Of a stretch of DNA of 64,000 bases, positions 14,443 through 23,391 are shown piece by piece; within the stretch, counting starts at the first letter, position 1, and the number at the start of each line of letters is the position of its first letter. Source of the stretch: Peptococcaceae bacterium UBA5752 (GTDB lineage: Bacteria > Bacillota > Dehalobacteriia > UBA4068); NCBI GenBank assembly GCA_002419055.1, contig DIFI01000006.1, positions 104,585 through 168,584 of the forward strand, given 5' to 3'. The translations under genes were made by a program, and so were the position numbers. The notes beneath the pieces were generated by a model that searched no databases, was not told where the DNA came from, and was given only the letters and a program-made list of their open reading frames with translations.

Positions 14443-16663
14443 TCAACAACCGCCCATAGGAAAACTTATTATCAATACACTGCGACGTAAAATCTGGATA
14501 TCCGCACTCTATTTCGTATTTCTCTTTTTCTCTTTACCTGTTTATGCGGCTCTGGCGCTGCAGGATTTTGCTCACAGCAGCAACCCCATAATTAGTATTG
14601 CCACTGTAGCAAACACCGTAACTAAAATATTATCCTATAGCAATGCCGCCGTTGCGGTGATCATTGGTATCGGGGCTTTTGTGACGGCGCTGGCATTTTT
14701 CAGTTATATGCATTCCAAACGCCAGGTCGATTTTTACCATACACTGCCGATTGGCCGTGTCAAACTGTTTATCGTCAATTACCTGGCCGGCATCATCTCT
14801 ATGCTGATTCCTTTTCTGATCAATATAATAATTACATTAATTATTATCACGGGATACGGCTTTGGCGGATATATTGATGTGTCATTATTAATATACAGCA
14901 TAATAATCAGCATCGTCCTCTTCGCAACCGCTTATACGACTGTTGCCCTGGCAGTGGTATTGACCGGCAACGGCGTTGTCAGCGGCCTGATCGCGCTGGT
15001 CTTCCTTGCCGGGGGTTCAGCATTCGTCGCTATGCTTATGGGGGCTACCGATGTATTTTATACCACCTATTATCAGGCGGTACACAATTTGCAAAACATC
15101 ATGTATTACTGCAGCCCAGTCGGCAACTACTTTGGGTTAATGGACGGATCATTTTCTATGTCCAGAACACTGGCCGTTGGGCTCATTTATTTAGTAATAT
15201 TGCTGATGTTGTCGCTGATGCTTTACCGCCGTCGGCCTTCAGAAGCAGCCACCAAAGCGCTGGCATTTGCCAAATCCAAGCCGTTTCTCAAATATCCGAT
15301 CGTACTGCTGGCAGCTTTCGTTTTCGCTTTGATCTTCCATCAAAGCGGCGACTATAACGGCGGCTATTTCTGGTGGTTCTTCGGTGCTGTTTGCGGCTCT
15401 ATTATACTGGCTCAAGTCATTGAGATCGTTTACCGTTTCGATTTCCGCGCCATTCGTAAAGGCTGGGTCGGACTTGTGATATTTCTGGCCGTCTTCTCCA
15501 GCGTCAGCGCCTGGATGATCAATTACGGCGAGCGATATGACGCATTCCTACCGTCTGAAGACGAGGTTGTTGCCGTTAATGTCTATTTCAACAACGTTAA
15601 CAGTTTCGTTTACAGCGATAATGTCGGCAGCGACCTTAATTATGAATACAATAATCCCAATCTCCAAGCGCTGCGCAAAGATGAATGGGATTACCTTAAT
15701 CAAGGCCCGGTCACTTCCGACAATGGCATTGCCGCCGTCTTGTCGCTGACCAGCAAACTGATCGAGAATCACAACACCTTCGACGAGTCTTCTGTTGATA
15801 AAACCGACCCGGATATACAATATGGAGATACTGTTGTCGAACCGGCTGATTATTATGGCGACCAGAAAAATACTACAAGCTTGTCGGTGGTATTCACATT
15901 AGCCGATGGCTCGAAGGTTGCGCGCCAATACACGAGTTATGCCAGTATTAACATTGACGAAATTATTCCGGAGCTGAAAGTAATACTTAACGACGATCAA
16001 TACAAAAAGGCGCAATACGATATCTTTAATTTTGCACCCGAGCAAATTCGTATCGAAGAAATCCGTAGCTTTGAGGATTACGGTTATTATAGTAACCAGC
16101 CAACCTATCTGGGTATTGATAATGCCGTAGTCGCCAAACTTCTCGATGCCTATCAAGCAGATTTGCTGGCTATGGATGTTTCTACTCAGCTGACAACCAT
16201 GCCGGTCGGTGAAATTACACTGCGCTGCTATAACTACGACCCCGGCAATGTGGCGGTGTCCGGCGGTACTGCCGATTACTACCGCAGAATCAGTTATCCG
16301 ATCTATGGAAACTTCAGCGCTACGCTGACCGTGCTGGAGCAGCTCAGGTTGACGGCTGATTACTGGCAACCCCGGCTTGATAAGATCGCCTCGGTAACTA
16401 TTTCCGAATATACCGCAGAATATCAAAAAGAGATAAATGATAAATATATGACCGATCAAGCGTCACAAAATTATTCCGGTTCTCAGACAGTAACTGACAA
16501 AACACAAATTGCCAAGTTGCTCTCGGAAACAGTTAATAGCGAAGCTAGTGGATATAACACTTTAATCGACACCGATAATTATCATGAAATAATCGTAAAC
16601 TATGCTCCCGATCAATATGGTAGCGGTTACCAGATTTACCGAAAATATGTCTTAAACAAATAG
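14417..16663 (+). CDS. ABC transporter permease with large C-terminal extracytoplasmic domain (YtrC-like)
   Basis: The 748-residue protein has an N-terminal permease half with about eight hydrophobic segments between residues 30 and 375 (including one stretch with HSKRQVDFYHTLPIGR on the cytoplasmic side, typical of this family). From about residue 375 it is hydrophilic, with no further membrane span, and rich in Tyr, Asn and Asp. This large soluble part is probably outside the cell. Similar proteins occur in clostridial YtrABC-type operons. It may sense or bind an envelope component rather than form a simple channel, which is inference. A hairpin terminator follows. Confidence 0.8.
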   Translation: MTSKASSPNQQPPIGKLIINTLRRKIWISALYFVFLFFSLPVYAALALQDFAHSSNPIISIATVANTVTKILSYSNAAVAVIIGIGAFVTALAFFSYMHSKRQVDFYHTLPIGRVKLFIVNYLAGIISMLIPFLINIIITLIIITGYGFGGYIDVSLLIYSIIISIVLFATAYTTVALAVVLTGNGVVSGLIALVFLAGGSAFVAMLMGATDVFYTTYYQAVHNLQNIMYYCSPVGNYFGLMDGSFSMSRTLAVGLIYLVILLMLSLMLYRRRPSEAATKALAFAKSKPFLKYPIVLLAAFVFALIFHQSGDYNGGYFWWFFGAVCGSIILAQVIEIVYRFDFRAIRKGWVGLVIFLAVFSSVSAWMINYGERYDAFLPSEDEVVAVNVYFNNVNSFVYSDNVGSDLNYEYNNPNLQALRKDEWDYLNQGPVTSDNGIAAVLSLTSKLIENHNTFDESSVDKTDPDIQYGDTVVEPADYYGDQKNTTSLSVVFTLADGSKVARQYTSYASINIDEIIPELKVILNDDQYKKAQYDIFNFAPEQIRIEEIRSFEDYGYYSNQPTYLGIDNAVVAKLLDAYQADLLAMDVSTQLTTMPVGEITLRCYNYDPGNVAVSGGTADYYRRISYPIYGNFSATLTVLEQLRLTADYWQPRLDKIASVTISEYTAEYQKEINDKYMTDQASQNYSGSQTVTDKTQIAKLLSETVNSEASGYNTLIDTDNYHEIIVNYAPDQYGSGYQIYRKYVLNK

Positions 16664-16680
16664 GATCACCCAAACAATTA

Positions 16681-16730
16681 AAAGGGTTGCCATGCTTTTT
16701 AGCGAAATATCAGTATGGCAGCCCTTTTTT
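16681..16730 (+). terminator. terminator of the GntR/ABC operon
   Basis: The arms AAAGGGTTGCCAT and ATGGCAGCCCTTT (one wobble pair) are followed by a T-run on the plus strand. Confidence 0.85.
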
Positions 16731-16766
16731 CTGCAATATTTTTATATATATTCAAATATGATATAC

Positions 16767-16792
16767 GGAACAAATTTACCGGCGGAAGTATC
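16767..16792 (+). promoter_or_regulatory. candidate ECF-type promoter
   Basis: GGAAC at 16767-16771, 16 bases, then GTATC lies 30 bases before the sigma factor start codon. GGAAC/GAAC is the usual -35 element of ECF sigma factors, and many ECF genes drive their own transcription. The -10 part is less clear than the -35. Confidence 0.4.
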
Positions 16793-16820
16793 TTTATAAC
16801 AGGTCGGTCAGGAGGGGCTT

Positions 16821-17318
16821 ATGAACGCACAACCTTTTTCCAACCCAAACGATTATCTTACATATGTCTGTGACAACAGAAACAGCTATTATCGTTTGGC
16901 ATGGTCATTCATGCATAACGAAGCCGATGCCATGGACGCGGTTTCGCAGATGACGGTAATTATCATAGAAAAATGCTATACTCTCAGGGAAAGTAATGCT
17001 TTCCCTGTATGGAGTAAAAAAGTTTTAATCAATATTTGCCGCAGTAAACTCAAGCAAAAAAATCATCACGAGCTGCCCTTAGATCCTTTGCCGGAACAAG
17101 CCAACGGTGAATCGTCTGCAGGCAGTGAAGATAAGTTGCTGATCCGCGCCGCTATCGCTAACTTAAGCGAGCAGTACAAGGAAATAATTATCCTTCGTTA
17201 CTATCTCTGTTATGAATACCGGGAAATCGCCGAAATACTTAACATCCCCGAAGGCACTGTTAAATCCCGCCTGCACCGAGCTATCGATAGACTAAAACAA
17301 GAAGTGAAAGGAGAGTAG
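16821..17318 (+). CDS. ECF-type RNA polymerase sigma factor
   Basis: The 165-residue protein has sigma region 2 (about residues 12-80, with YRLAWSFMHNEADAMDAV and the region 2.4-like VWSKKVLINICRSKLK) and region 4 (about 110-160, LSEQYKEIIILRYYL and IAEILNIPEGTVKSRLHRA), with nothing between except a linker. This is the minimal ECF layout. GGAGGGG precedes the ATG. Only two bases separate its stop from the start of a huge membrane protein, exactly where an anti-sigma factor is normally encoded. Its activity is therefore probably controlled by that protein. Confidence 0.93.
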   Translation: MNAQPFSNPNDYLTYVCDNRNSYYRLAWSFMHNEADAMDAVSQMTVIIIEKCYTLRESNAFPVWSKKVLINICRSKLKQKNHHELPLDPLPEQANGESSAGSEDKLLIRAAIANLSEQYKEIIILRYYLCYEYREIAEILNIPEGTVKSRLHRAIDRLKQEVKGE

Positions 17319-17320
17319 GC

Positions 17321-20300
17321 ATGGATAATCTAAAAGATTCCCCTCAATTAAGTGAATTTTTCTGCACCGAACAACAAGAAATAGCCCAGATTGAAGCGCC
17401 GGCCGATTTCAGCGAAAAAATCATGGCTGCGGCAGCGGATGCTACTCCCCAACAACCTTCTGCTTTCAATCAACTGTTAGGTAGACTCAGCGGCTTATTT
17501 GGTTACAACAACCGGAGAAACGCTATATTTGGTGCTATAGCCGCTGCCGCCGTTATCATAGTTGCTGTGGTAGTGTTCAGCAACGGCAGCTTACCGGAAG
17601 GCTTTTCCGGAATTGTCGAGATCAAATCTGCCTCTGCCGCCGGCTACGAAATAAATAACGACGACGGGTTAATAATCACCTCAACAGAAGCTTTGCCGGA
17701 AAATGTCGTCCGCGAATATCTGCAAATATCACCGGAAATCGAGTATGATCTGGTTAAAAAAGACGGGGGGTTAACTTACGAAGTAATCCCCGAAAAAAAA
17801 TTAGACGCAAGTGAAGTATATAATGTTTCTTTCGATCCGGAGCGTCAGTCGCAAGGACTGCCGGTGCGTGCATCCAATACTTGGGCTTTCCAAACAGCCG
17901 CAGACTTTGCCATTGCAAACATCATTCCCTATGACAAATCGATATTTGTCTCGCTGACCGGTGCAATCCAGATAACATTCAGTAGCCCCTTTGATCTGGA
18001 ATCAGCCAAAAAAGCGATCTCCATCAAACCGGCTGCCGAATTTGAATGGCAGCAGGCCAACAATGTCTTAACGCTGATTCCCCAACAAAATCTGGAGCCG
18101 GCATCAGTCTATACATTAACTATCGCCGCCGGTATTACCAATAAAGACGCCACTAATAAGATCAGTGAAGATCAGGTGGTCCGTTTTGAAACCGCAAGCT
18201 CCGACGACCAAGGTTTTTATAGTAAAAACCGATTTTATATCGAAGGCAGTGGCAACGCTTACCGCCCGTCTGATCAAATCGTGTTCAACTACTTCAGTAA
18301 TTACTACGGCGAAGGAAACATTGCCAGTTTCGACGCCCAAACCTACGCGTTTGACAGCGCCGAAGATTATGCCGCAGCACTGACTAATGATGAAAATGCC
18401 AGCTGGCGTACATTCAATACTGCCAACTATAATCTTGATAAATTAGAAAAACTCAATAGCTATGAGATTGTTCCCACTGCCAGCAATAACGGTTATGATT
18501 ATCTCTATCATATGACGCTGCCCGAAAATCTTGATGCCGGTTATTATCTGGTAAAATTCAGCACCCAAAACGGCAGCGTTCAAATACCGTTCCAAGTTAC
18601 CGAATTGAGTGCCTATGCGTCTGTTGGCAACACTGACTGTCTCTTCTGGGTTCACGACCTGCGCGACAGTTCTCCGGTCAAAGGCGCCAAAGTTACCGAA
18701 TACTCTAACGGCGACAGCGGCAAAACCAACGGTACCGGCGTAGCTATTATCGATAACAAGAGCAGCGATAATCCTATCAGAGCATTTATTGTAACAAAAG
18801 GCGACGATTCGCTGGTAGTCAACGGTTATAGTAATTACAGCGCGGAAGAAAGTAAATACCAACAAACGTACTTCGGCTATTGGAGCTATCTATATGCGGA
18901 CCGCGCGCTTTACCGCCCCGGCGATACCGTCAATTATTTTGGTATTCTTACCCCACGCAATAATAGCAACAAGGCAATCAAAGAAGCAACGTTAGTATTA
19001 AACGGCGGCAATCTTTATGGTGAGTCGACAATCAAGCAAACAGTTACAGTCAACAAAGGAGTGATCAGCGGCGAGCTAAAGCTGCCACAGCTAACCCCTG
19101 GCTGGTATGAGATTGATATTATGGTCGATGATGTATATATGGAATCGGCAAGCTTTGAGGTCGCCTATTACGATAAATCATCCTATGCCATCGATGTTAC
19201 CAGCGAAGAACCGGCAATCATGGCCGGCAAGGATATCGTTTGGGATATAAATGCCTCTTACTTTGAGGATACGCCGGTCAGCGGTCTTGATATTACTTGC
19301 AACAGCGGTAATAAAACCAACAAATTAACTACCGATGATCAAGGAAACGCTACTTTAAAACGATCAACGACCGTAACGCCGGATACGCTGATCAGCTACC
19401 AATACATTGATCTTTCGGCAACCTTGCCGGAATTGGGCGACACCTATAATTATGCTTATACTATGGTCTTTAACCGCAATGTTGACTTTGATATCAACGT
19501 CGATCGTGACAGTAAAGATTATCAGCTATCAATCAAGCCTTATACGGTTGACATTGGCGCAGTAAAAGACTGGTACGGCGATCTTCCCGAACAATACCGT
19601 ACTAAATTTGAGGGCAATATAACTCTTGATGCCCGACTGGCGCGCTGCGAATATGATAAGGTTGAAGAAACCTACTATGACGAATACACTAAACAAACCT
19701 CTACCTACCATTACTATAATTTACGGGAAGAGACCGAAGACACCTTCCAAATCAATCTTGTTGGTAATAAAACAGTAAAACTTAATAAAATGTTTGACAG
19801 CGAAAACGAATATAAGCTTTATCTGACCGGTACAGATAGCGCTGGCCGCCAATTTGAAATCATCGAATATATTAATGGCAAATCACCCTATGGCTCTCTT
19901 GACAGCTATCAATATCTATACTTAGAAAACCAGGACGACGACAATTACTACGCTGACGGCGAAACAGTAAACTTAACTTTAACTTCAGATGATGGGCCGG
20001 TCAAAGTCTCCGATCTGGGAGAAACTCTCTTCGTGCGTTCACAAGAGCAGATCATAGATTATGAAACCAGTGATAGCAGTGATTATAGCTTTGAATTCAA
20101 AGATAAATTCCTGCCCAATATCAATACCAACGGTGTCTATTTTGACGGCCACTACTATTATGCCAGCTACGATTCTCAAGCACTCTACGACCCCACTTCA
20201 AAAGAATTGCAGTTAGATATCACACCAGATAAAGATCAATATGCCCCCGGCGACAAAGTCAAGCTTAATCTGCGGCTGAAGGATAGTGAGGGTAATCCGG

Positions 20301-22375
20301 TCAAAGGCGTGATCAATATCAATCTTGTCGACGAAGCGCTGCTTGCTATCAGCGAACAGAATGTCGATTTTGTCGGAACACTCTTTGGCAGATATTATTA
20401 TTCACAATACAGCAATATTATTTCGCATAAAAACATGACAGCGGACGAAGCTGGCGGCGCCGAAGGCGGCGGCGAAGGCGATGGCGCGCGACAAGATTTC
20501 CGCGACACGGCCTATTTTCAGACACTGGAAACTGATAGCAACGGCGAAGCCAGCGTCGAGTTCTCGCTCCCCGATAACATCACTTCCTGGCGCGTGATCT
20601 GGCATGGCTATATTTCCGATGATTACGATGTTGCTGCGGGAAGCGGCAGCACCAATATTAACGCAACTCAACCTTTCTTCGTAGAAAGCCGTTTCGCCTC
20701 AACTTACAGCGTCGGTGATAAACCCAATCTTGGTTTGCGCACCGCCGGAGACGCAGCAATGCAGATGAGCAATATGATCAATTATACTGTCACCATCAAA
20801 GAAACAGGCTACAGCGTCGACGCCGAGGGCGTGCCCGGCGCCTGGAAAGACATTGAACTACCTAAGCTGAAGGCCGGTAATTATACGCTGAAGATCACTG
20901 CCAAGGGCGGCAATTATAAAGACGCTATCACACAAAAGTTTACGGTTGTTAACAGCTTTAGCAAATACACCGCCAGCAAACAATACAACTTGAAAAAAGG
21001 ACTGGATATGGAAGGTAGTGACAGATATATGACTACGCTGGTCTTTTCCGACAGCGATAAATCGCTGGCATTACAGGGACTTTACAACCTGGCCTTCCAA
21101 GACAACATCCGTGTCGAACAGCGGTTGGCTTCGCTGATTGCCACTGACATACTCGTAAAACAATTTGATATGGATTATCTAGGCCTGGACGATGATCAAA
21201 AGCAACAGCAAGAAGAGGCTATACTTCGTTATCAGCAGCAAAACGGCGGCGGTATCGGCATCCTTCCTTATGCCGACGCCGATCCTGAAGTCAGCGCGTT
21301 AGCGGCCTCATTTGGCAAACGGTACTTTGATACCGGTTCACTGACCGCCTACTTCAACAGCATCATAGATAATGGCGCCACAGGTAAAGATAGAGCAACC
21401 GCGCTTTGGGGGTTGGCCGCCTTAGGTCAACCGGTACTCGATCAGATCAACACGATGTTAGCTGAAGAAGATACTTCAGCCGAAAGCCAAATTGCGCTGG
21501 TGCTTGGTCTCTATTATGCCGGTGACGGCAGCAACGCCAAAGTATTGGCTAAAGAAATTGTCGATCTCTACAGCGAAGATTTAGGCGGCAGTTTCCGCGC
21601 CAAAATTGGCAGCAATGATGCTGTCGCTACCACCAAAGCCACCGCAAAGCTGGCGCTGCTGGCCAATATCTACGAATTGCCGCAAGCCGACGGACTTTAT
21701 CAATATGTACTCGATAACCAAAAGGACAGCGACTATTTTCTGCTTGAACAACTGGGTATTTTGCAGTCCCGCATCGAAAGCCTCGGCAAGGATGCCTCCT
21801 TCAGCTACACTTTAAACGGTGAAACTGTTAAAGTCGACTTAAGCGACAGCCTCTATTATTATCTCAGTATCAAACCTGCGGATCTCAAAGATATCAAATT
21901 CTCCAATATCAAAGGTGATGTCAGCGTCACATCCCTCTACCAGCAAGACGGCACGCCGAAAAACGGCAGCGTCGCCACTGATCAAATCAGTATCAGCCGC
22001 AGCTATAACGGCTCCACTGACAGCCAAGTAACGCTGGCCCAGGATCAAAAAGTTACGATAACTATCACTGCCAGCTTTAACAGCAGCGCACCTGAGGGAT
22101 ATTATACTGTTGAGGAATTTCTTCCCGCCGGACTGCGCTTCAGCAACATCGTTTATGATGATAGCTATGATGATCATCTCTGGTTGGTCAACGAAGATGG
22201 CCAGCATCTGACCTTTGCCGTCTATAAAGACGACAGTGCCCGCAGCGTCAAAGTGACTTATCAAGCTCGCGTTGCCATGACCGGCAGCTATACCGCCGCC
22301 GCTCCTTATATCAGCCACAGCAAAAACAGCAATATTCTAATCAGCGGCGATAAAATTGCCATAACAATCGAATAG
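17321..22375 (+). CDS. membrane-anchored alpha-2-macroglobulin-like protein with anti-sigma-like N-terminus
   Basis: The product has 1684 residues. Residues 1-65 are cytoplasmic and include APADFSEKIMAA (26-37), which resembles the short P-x-x-F-x-x-x-V/I-M pattern seen in ECF anti-sigma factors; one membrane segment follows (about 68-87). The outer part holds an Ig-like SbsA-type domain (about 185-300), macroglobulin domains with the MG2 signature DRALYRPGDTV near residue 527, an A2M domain (LPDNITSWRVIWHG near 1085), an alpha-helical thioester-type domain (about 1240-1480) and a C-terminal receptor-binding-like domain (EEFLPAGLRFSN near 1600). At the expected thioester site the sequence is NIRVEQR (near 1265): Glu-Gln is kept but the cysteine is missing. 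Bacterial A2M proteins trap proteases in the envelope. Position and N-terminus suggest this one also controls the sigma factor encoded just upstream. Confidence 0.82.
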   Translation: MDNLKDSPQLSEFFCTEQQEIAQIEAPADFSEKIMAAAADATPQQPSAFNQLLGRLSGLFGYNNRRNAIFGAIAAAAVIIVAVVVFSNGSLPEGFSGIVEIKSASAAGYEINNDDGLIITSTEALPENVVREYLQISPEIEYDLVKKDGGLTYEVIPEKKLDASEVYNVSFDPERQSQGLPVRASNTWAFQTAADFAIANIIPYDKSIFVSLTGAIQITFSSPFDLESAKKAISIKPAAEFEWQQANNVLTLIPQQNLEPASVYTLTIAAGITNKDATNKISEDQVVRFETASSDDQGFYSKNRFYIEGSGNAYRPSDQIVFNYFSNYYGEGNIASFDAQTYAFDSAEDYAAALTNDENASWRTFNTANYNLDKLEKLNSYEIVPTASNNGYDYLYHMTLPENLDAGYYLVKFSTQNGSVQIPFQVTELSAYASVGNTDCLFWVHDLRDSSPVKGAKVTEYSNGDSGKTNGTGVAIIDNKSSDNPIRAFIVTKGDDSLVVNGYSNYSAEESKYQQTYFGYWSYLYADRALYRPGDTVNYFGILTPRNNSNKAIKEATLVLNGGNLYGESTIKQTVTVNKGVISGELKLPQLTPGWYEIDIMVDDVYMESASFEVAYYDKSSYAIDVTSEEPAIMAGKDIVWDINASYFEDTPVSGLDITCNSGNKTNKLTTDDQGNATLKRSTTVTPDTLISYQYIDLSATLPELGDTYNYAYTMVFNRNVDFDINVDRDSKDYQLSIKPYTVDIGAVKDWYGDLPEQYRTKFEGNITLDARLARCEYDKVEETYYDEYTKQTSTYHYYNLREETEDTFQINLVGNKTVKLNKMFDSENEYKLYLTGTDSAGRQFEIIEYINGKSPYGSLDSYQYLYLENQDDDNYYADGETVNLTLTSDDGPVKVSDLGETLFVRSQEQIIDYETSDSSDYSFEFKDKFLPNINTNGVYFDGHYYYASYDSQALYDPTSKELQLDITPDKDQYAPGDKVKLNLRLKDSEGNPVKGVININLVDEALLAISEQNVDFVGTLFGRYYYSQYSNIISHKNMTADEAGGAEGGGEGDGARQDFRDTAYFQTLETDSNGEASVEFSLPDNITSWRVIWHGYISDDYDVAAGSGSTNINATQPFFVESRFASTYSVGDKPNLGLRTAGDAAMQMSNMINYTVTIKETGYSVDAEGVPGAWKDIELPKLKAGNYTLKITAKGGNYKDAITQKFTVVNSFSKYTASKQYNLKKGLDMEGSDRYMTTLVFSDSDKSLALQGLYNLAFQDNIRVEQRLASLIATDILVKQFDMDYLGLDDDQKQQQEEAILRYQQQNGGGIGILPYADADPEVSALAASFGKRYFDTGSLTAYFNSIIDNGATGKDRATALWGLAALGQPVLDQINTMLAEEDTSAESQIALVLGLYYAGDGSNAKVLAKEIVDLYSEDLGGSFRAKIGSNDAVATTKATAKLALLANIYELPQADGLYQYVLDNQKDSDYFLLEQLGILQSRIESLGKDASFSYTLNGETVKVDLSDSLYYYLSIKPADLKDIKFSNIKGDVSVTSLYQQDGTPKNGSVATDQISISRSYNGSTDSQVTLAQDQKVTITITASFNSSAPEGYYTVEEFLPAGLRFSNIVYDDSYDDHLWLVNEDGQHLTFAVYKDDSARSVKVTYQARVAMTGSYTAAAPYISHSKNSNILISGDKIAITIE

Positions 22376-22383
22376 CGTGATTT

Positions 22384-23277
22384 ATGATGAAAAAACTATT
22401 ATTAATATTGCTGCTGCCGGGGATAATATTACTTAGCGGCTGCAGCAACGGCAGCGATAAAGCAACTCAAACGGCCTCGGCAGATACTGTCAAACAAACT
22501 GTATCCGCCGTAGAAACACAGAATATCGACAGCCGCAGCTTTATCAGCGAAAGTGCTCTCAGCCAGGCAATGGTATCTGTTAATATCACCAATAACAGCC
22601 GCCAGCAGCTGAAAATGCTGGTAGTGCCGCACCATACGGTAGCCGCTACACTCAGTTGTCAGGCAATTTCTCAATTGGTTGAGCAGCAGCCGCAGACGGT
22701 AATAATTATCGGACCCAACCACAGCAATCGCGGCGCTGAAGCAGCCACCACCAAAGCCAATTGGCAGACTTATCACGGGCTGCTTAAGGCTGATCAGGCG
22801 GCCATTTCCGCAATACTGGACAGCGGACTGGTCAAAGAAAACGACGATCTTTTTTCTACCGAACACAGTATTGGTTTGATTGCAGACATCGTTGCCGCCT
22901 ATATACCGCAGGCGCAGATAGTGCCGTTGGCGCTCCAGCATGGCTACGATATTGATAATATAGCCGAAATATTAGATACAATAGACACTGATAACTGCGT
23001 GATCATCGCTTCAATCGATTTTTCCCATGGTCTGCTGCAAAATGAAGCCAAACAAAAGGATAAGCAGATGCAAAGTTTTCTTGAACAAGGCAATTATCAA
23101 ACCGTTGCAAATCTTGGCAGCGAATATATTGATGCACCTACGATCATGGCCTACCTATTAAAAACAGCGCAAGAGCAACAGCTGAAAATGGAAATTTTGG
23201 ACAATAGTAATTCCGGCCATATTCTTGGCAGCAGTGAATTAGTTACCAGTTACTTTACCATCGCTTTTTATAAATAA
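22384..23277 (+). CDS. MEMO1 / AmmeMemoRadiSam system protein B-like lipoprotein
   Basis: The 297-residue protein starts with a lipoprotein signal peptide (MMKKLLLILLLPG, lipobox LSGC, C20), so the mature protein should be tethered to the outer face of the membrane. After a linker of about 55 residues comes a MEMO-family domain: VVPHHTVAA (H83, H84), IIGPNHSNRG and IIASIDFSHG keep the histidines of the family's putative metal site. MEMO proteins are related to extradiol dioxygenases, and their activity in bacteria is unsettled. A secreted lipoprotein form is not the usual cytoplasmic AmmeMemoRadiSam member, and no radical SAM or AMMECR1 gene lies beside it. It starts nine bases after the A2M-like gene, so it belongs to the same operon. 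Confidence 0.85.
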   Translation: MMKKLLLILLLPGIILLSGCSNGSDKATQTASADTVKQTVSAVETQNIDSRSFISESALSQAMVSVNITNNSRQQLKMLVVPHHTVAATLSCQAISQLVEQQPQTVIIIGPNHSNRGAEAATTKANWQTYHGLLKADQAAISAILDSGLVKENDDLFSTEHSIGLIADIVAAYIPQAQIVPLALQHGYDIDNIAEILDTIDTDNCVIIASIDFSHGLLQNEAKQKDKQMQSFLEQGNYQTVANLGSEYIDAPTIMAYLLKTAQEQQLKMEILDNSNSGHILGSSELVTSYFTIAFYK

Positions 23278-23294
23278 GTTTTTTAACCCAATAC

Positions 23295-23323
23295 TTGCCA
23301 AAATAATAGATACAATATATAAT
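23295..23323 (+). promoter_or_regulatory. promoter of the queuosine precursor transporter-like gene
   Basis: TTGCCA (23295-23300) and a perfect TATAAT (23318-23323) are 17 bases apart, about 70 bases before the start codon. A hairpin lies between this promoter and the gene. Confidence 0.65.
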
Positions 23324-23340
23324 ATTGTCTAAGAATTTTT

Positions 23341-23363
23341 AAAGCAGACTATATGTCTGCTTT
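23341..23363 (+). terminator. hairpin in the leader of the transporter gene (terminator or attenuator)
   Basis: A 9-bp perfect stem (AAAGCAGAC / GTCTGCTTT) with a five-base loop is followed by TTTATTATTA. It may simply end the sigma-A2M-MEMO transcript, but it also falls inside the leader made from the promoter at 23295-23323. Confidence 0.6.
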
Positions 23364-23391
23364 ATTATTAGCATAGAAGGCGGCAACTTTG

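Noticed and set aside
23278..23391. preQ1 riboswitch before the queuosine precursor transporter-like gene
   Set aside because: There is a simple hairpin but no aptamer-like C-rich loop and A-rich tail pattern.
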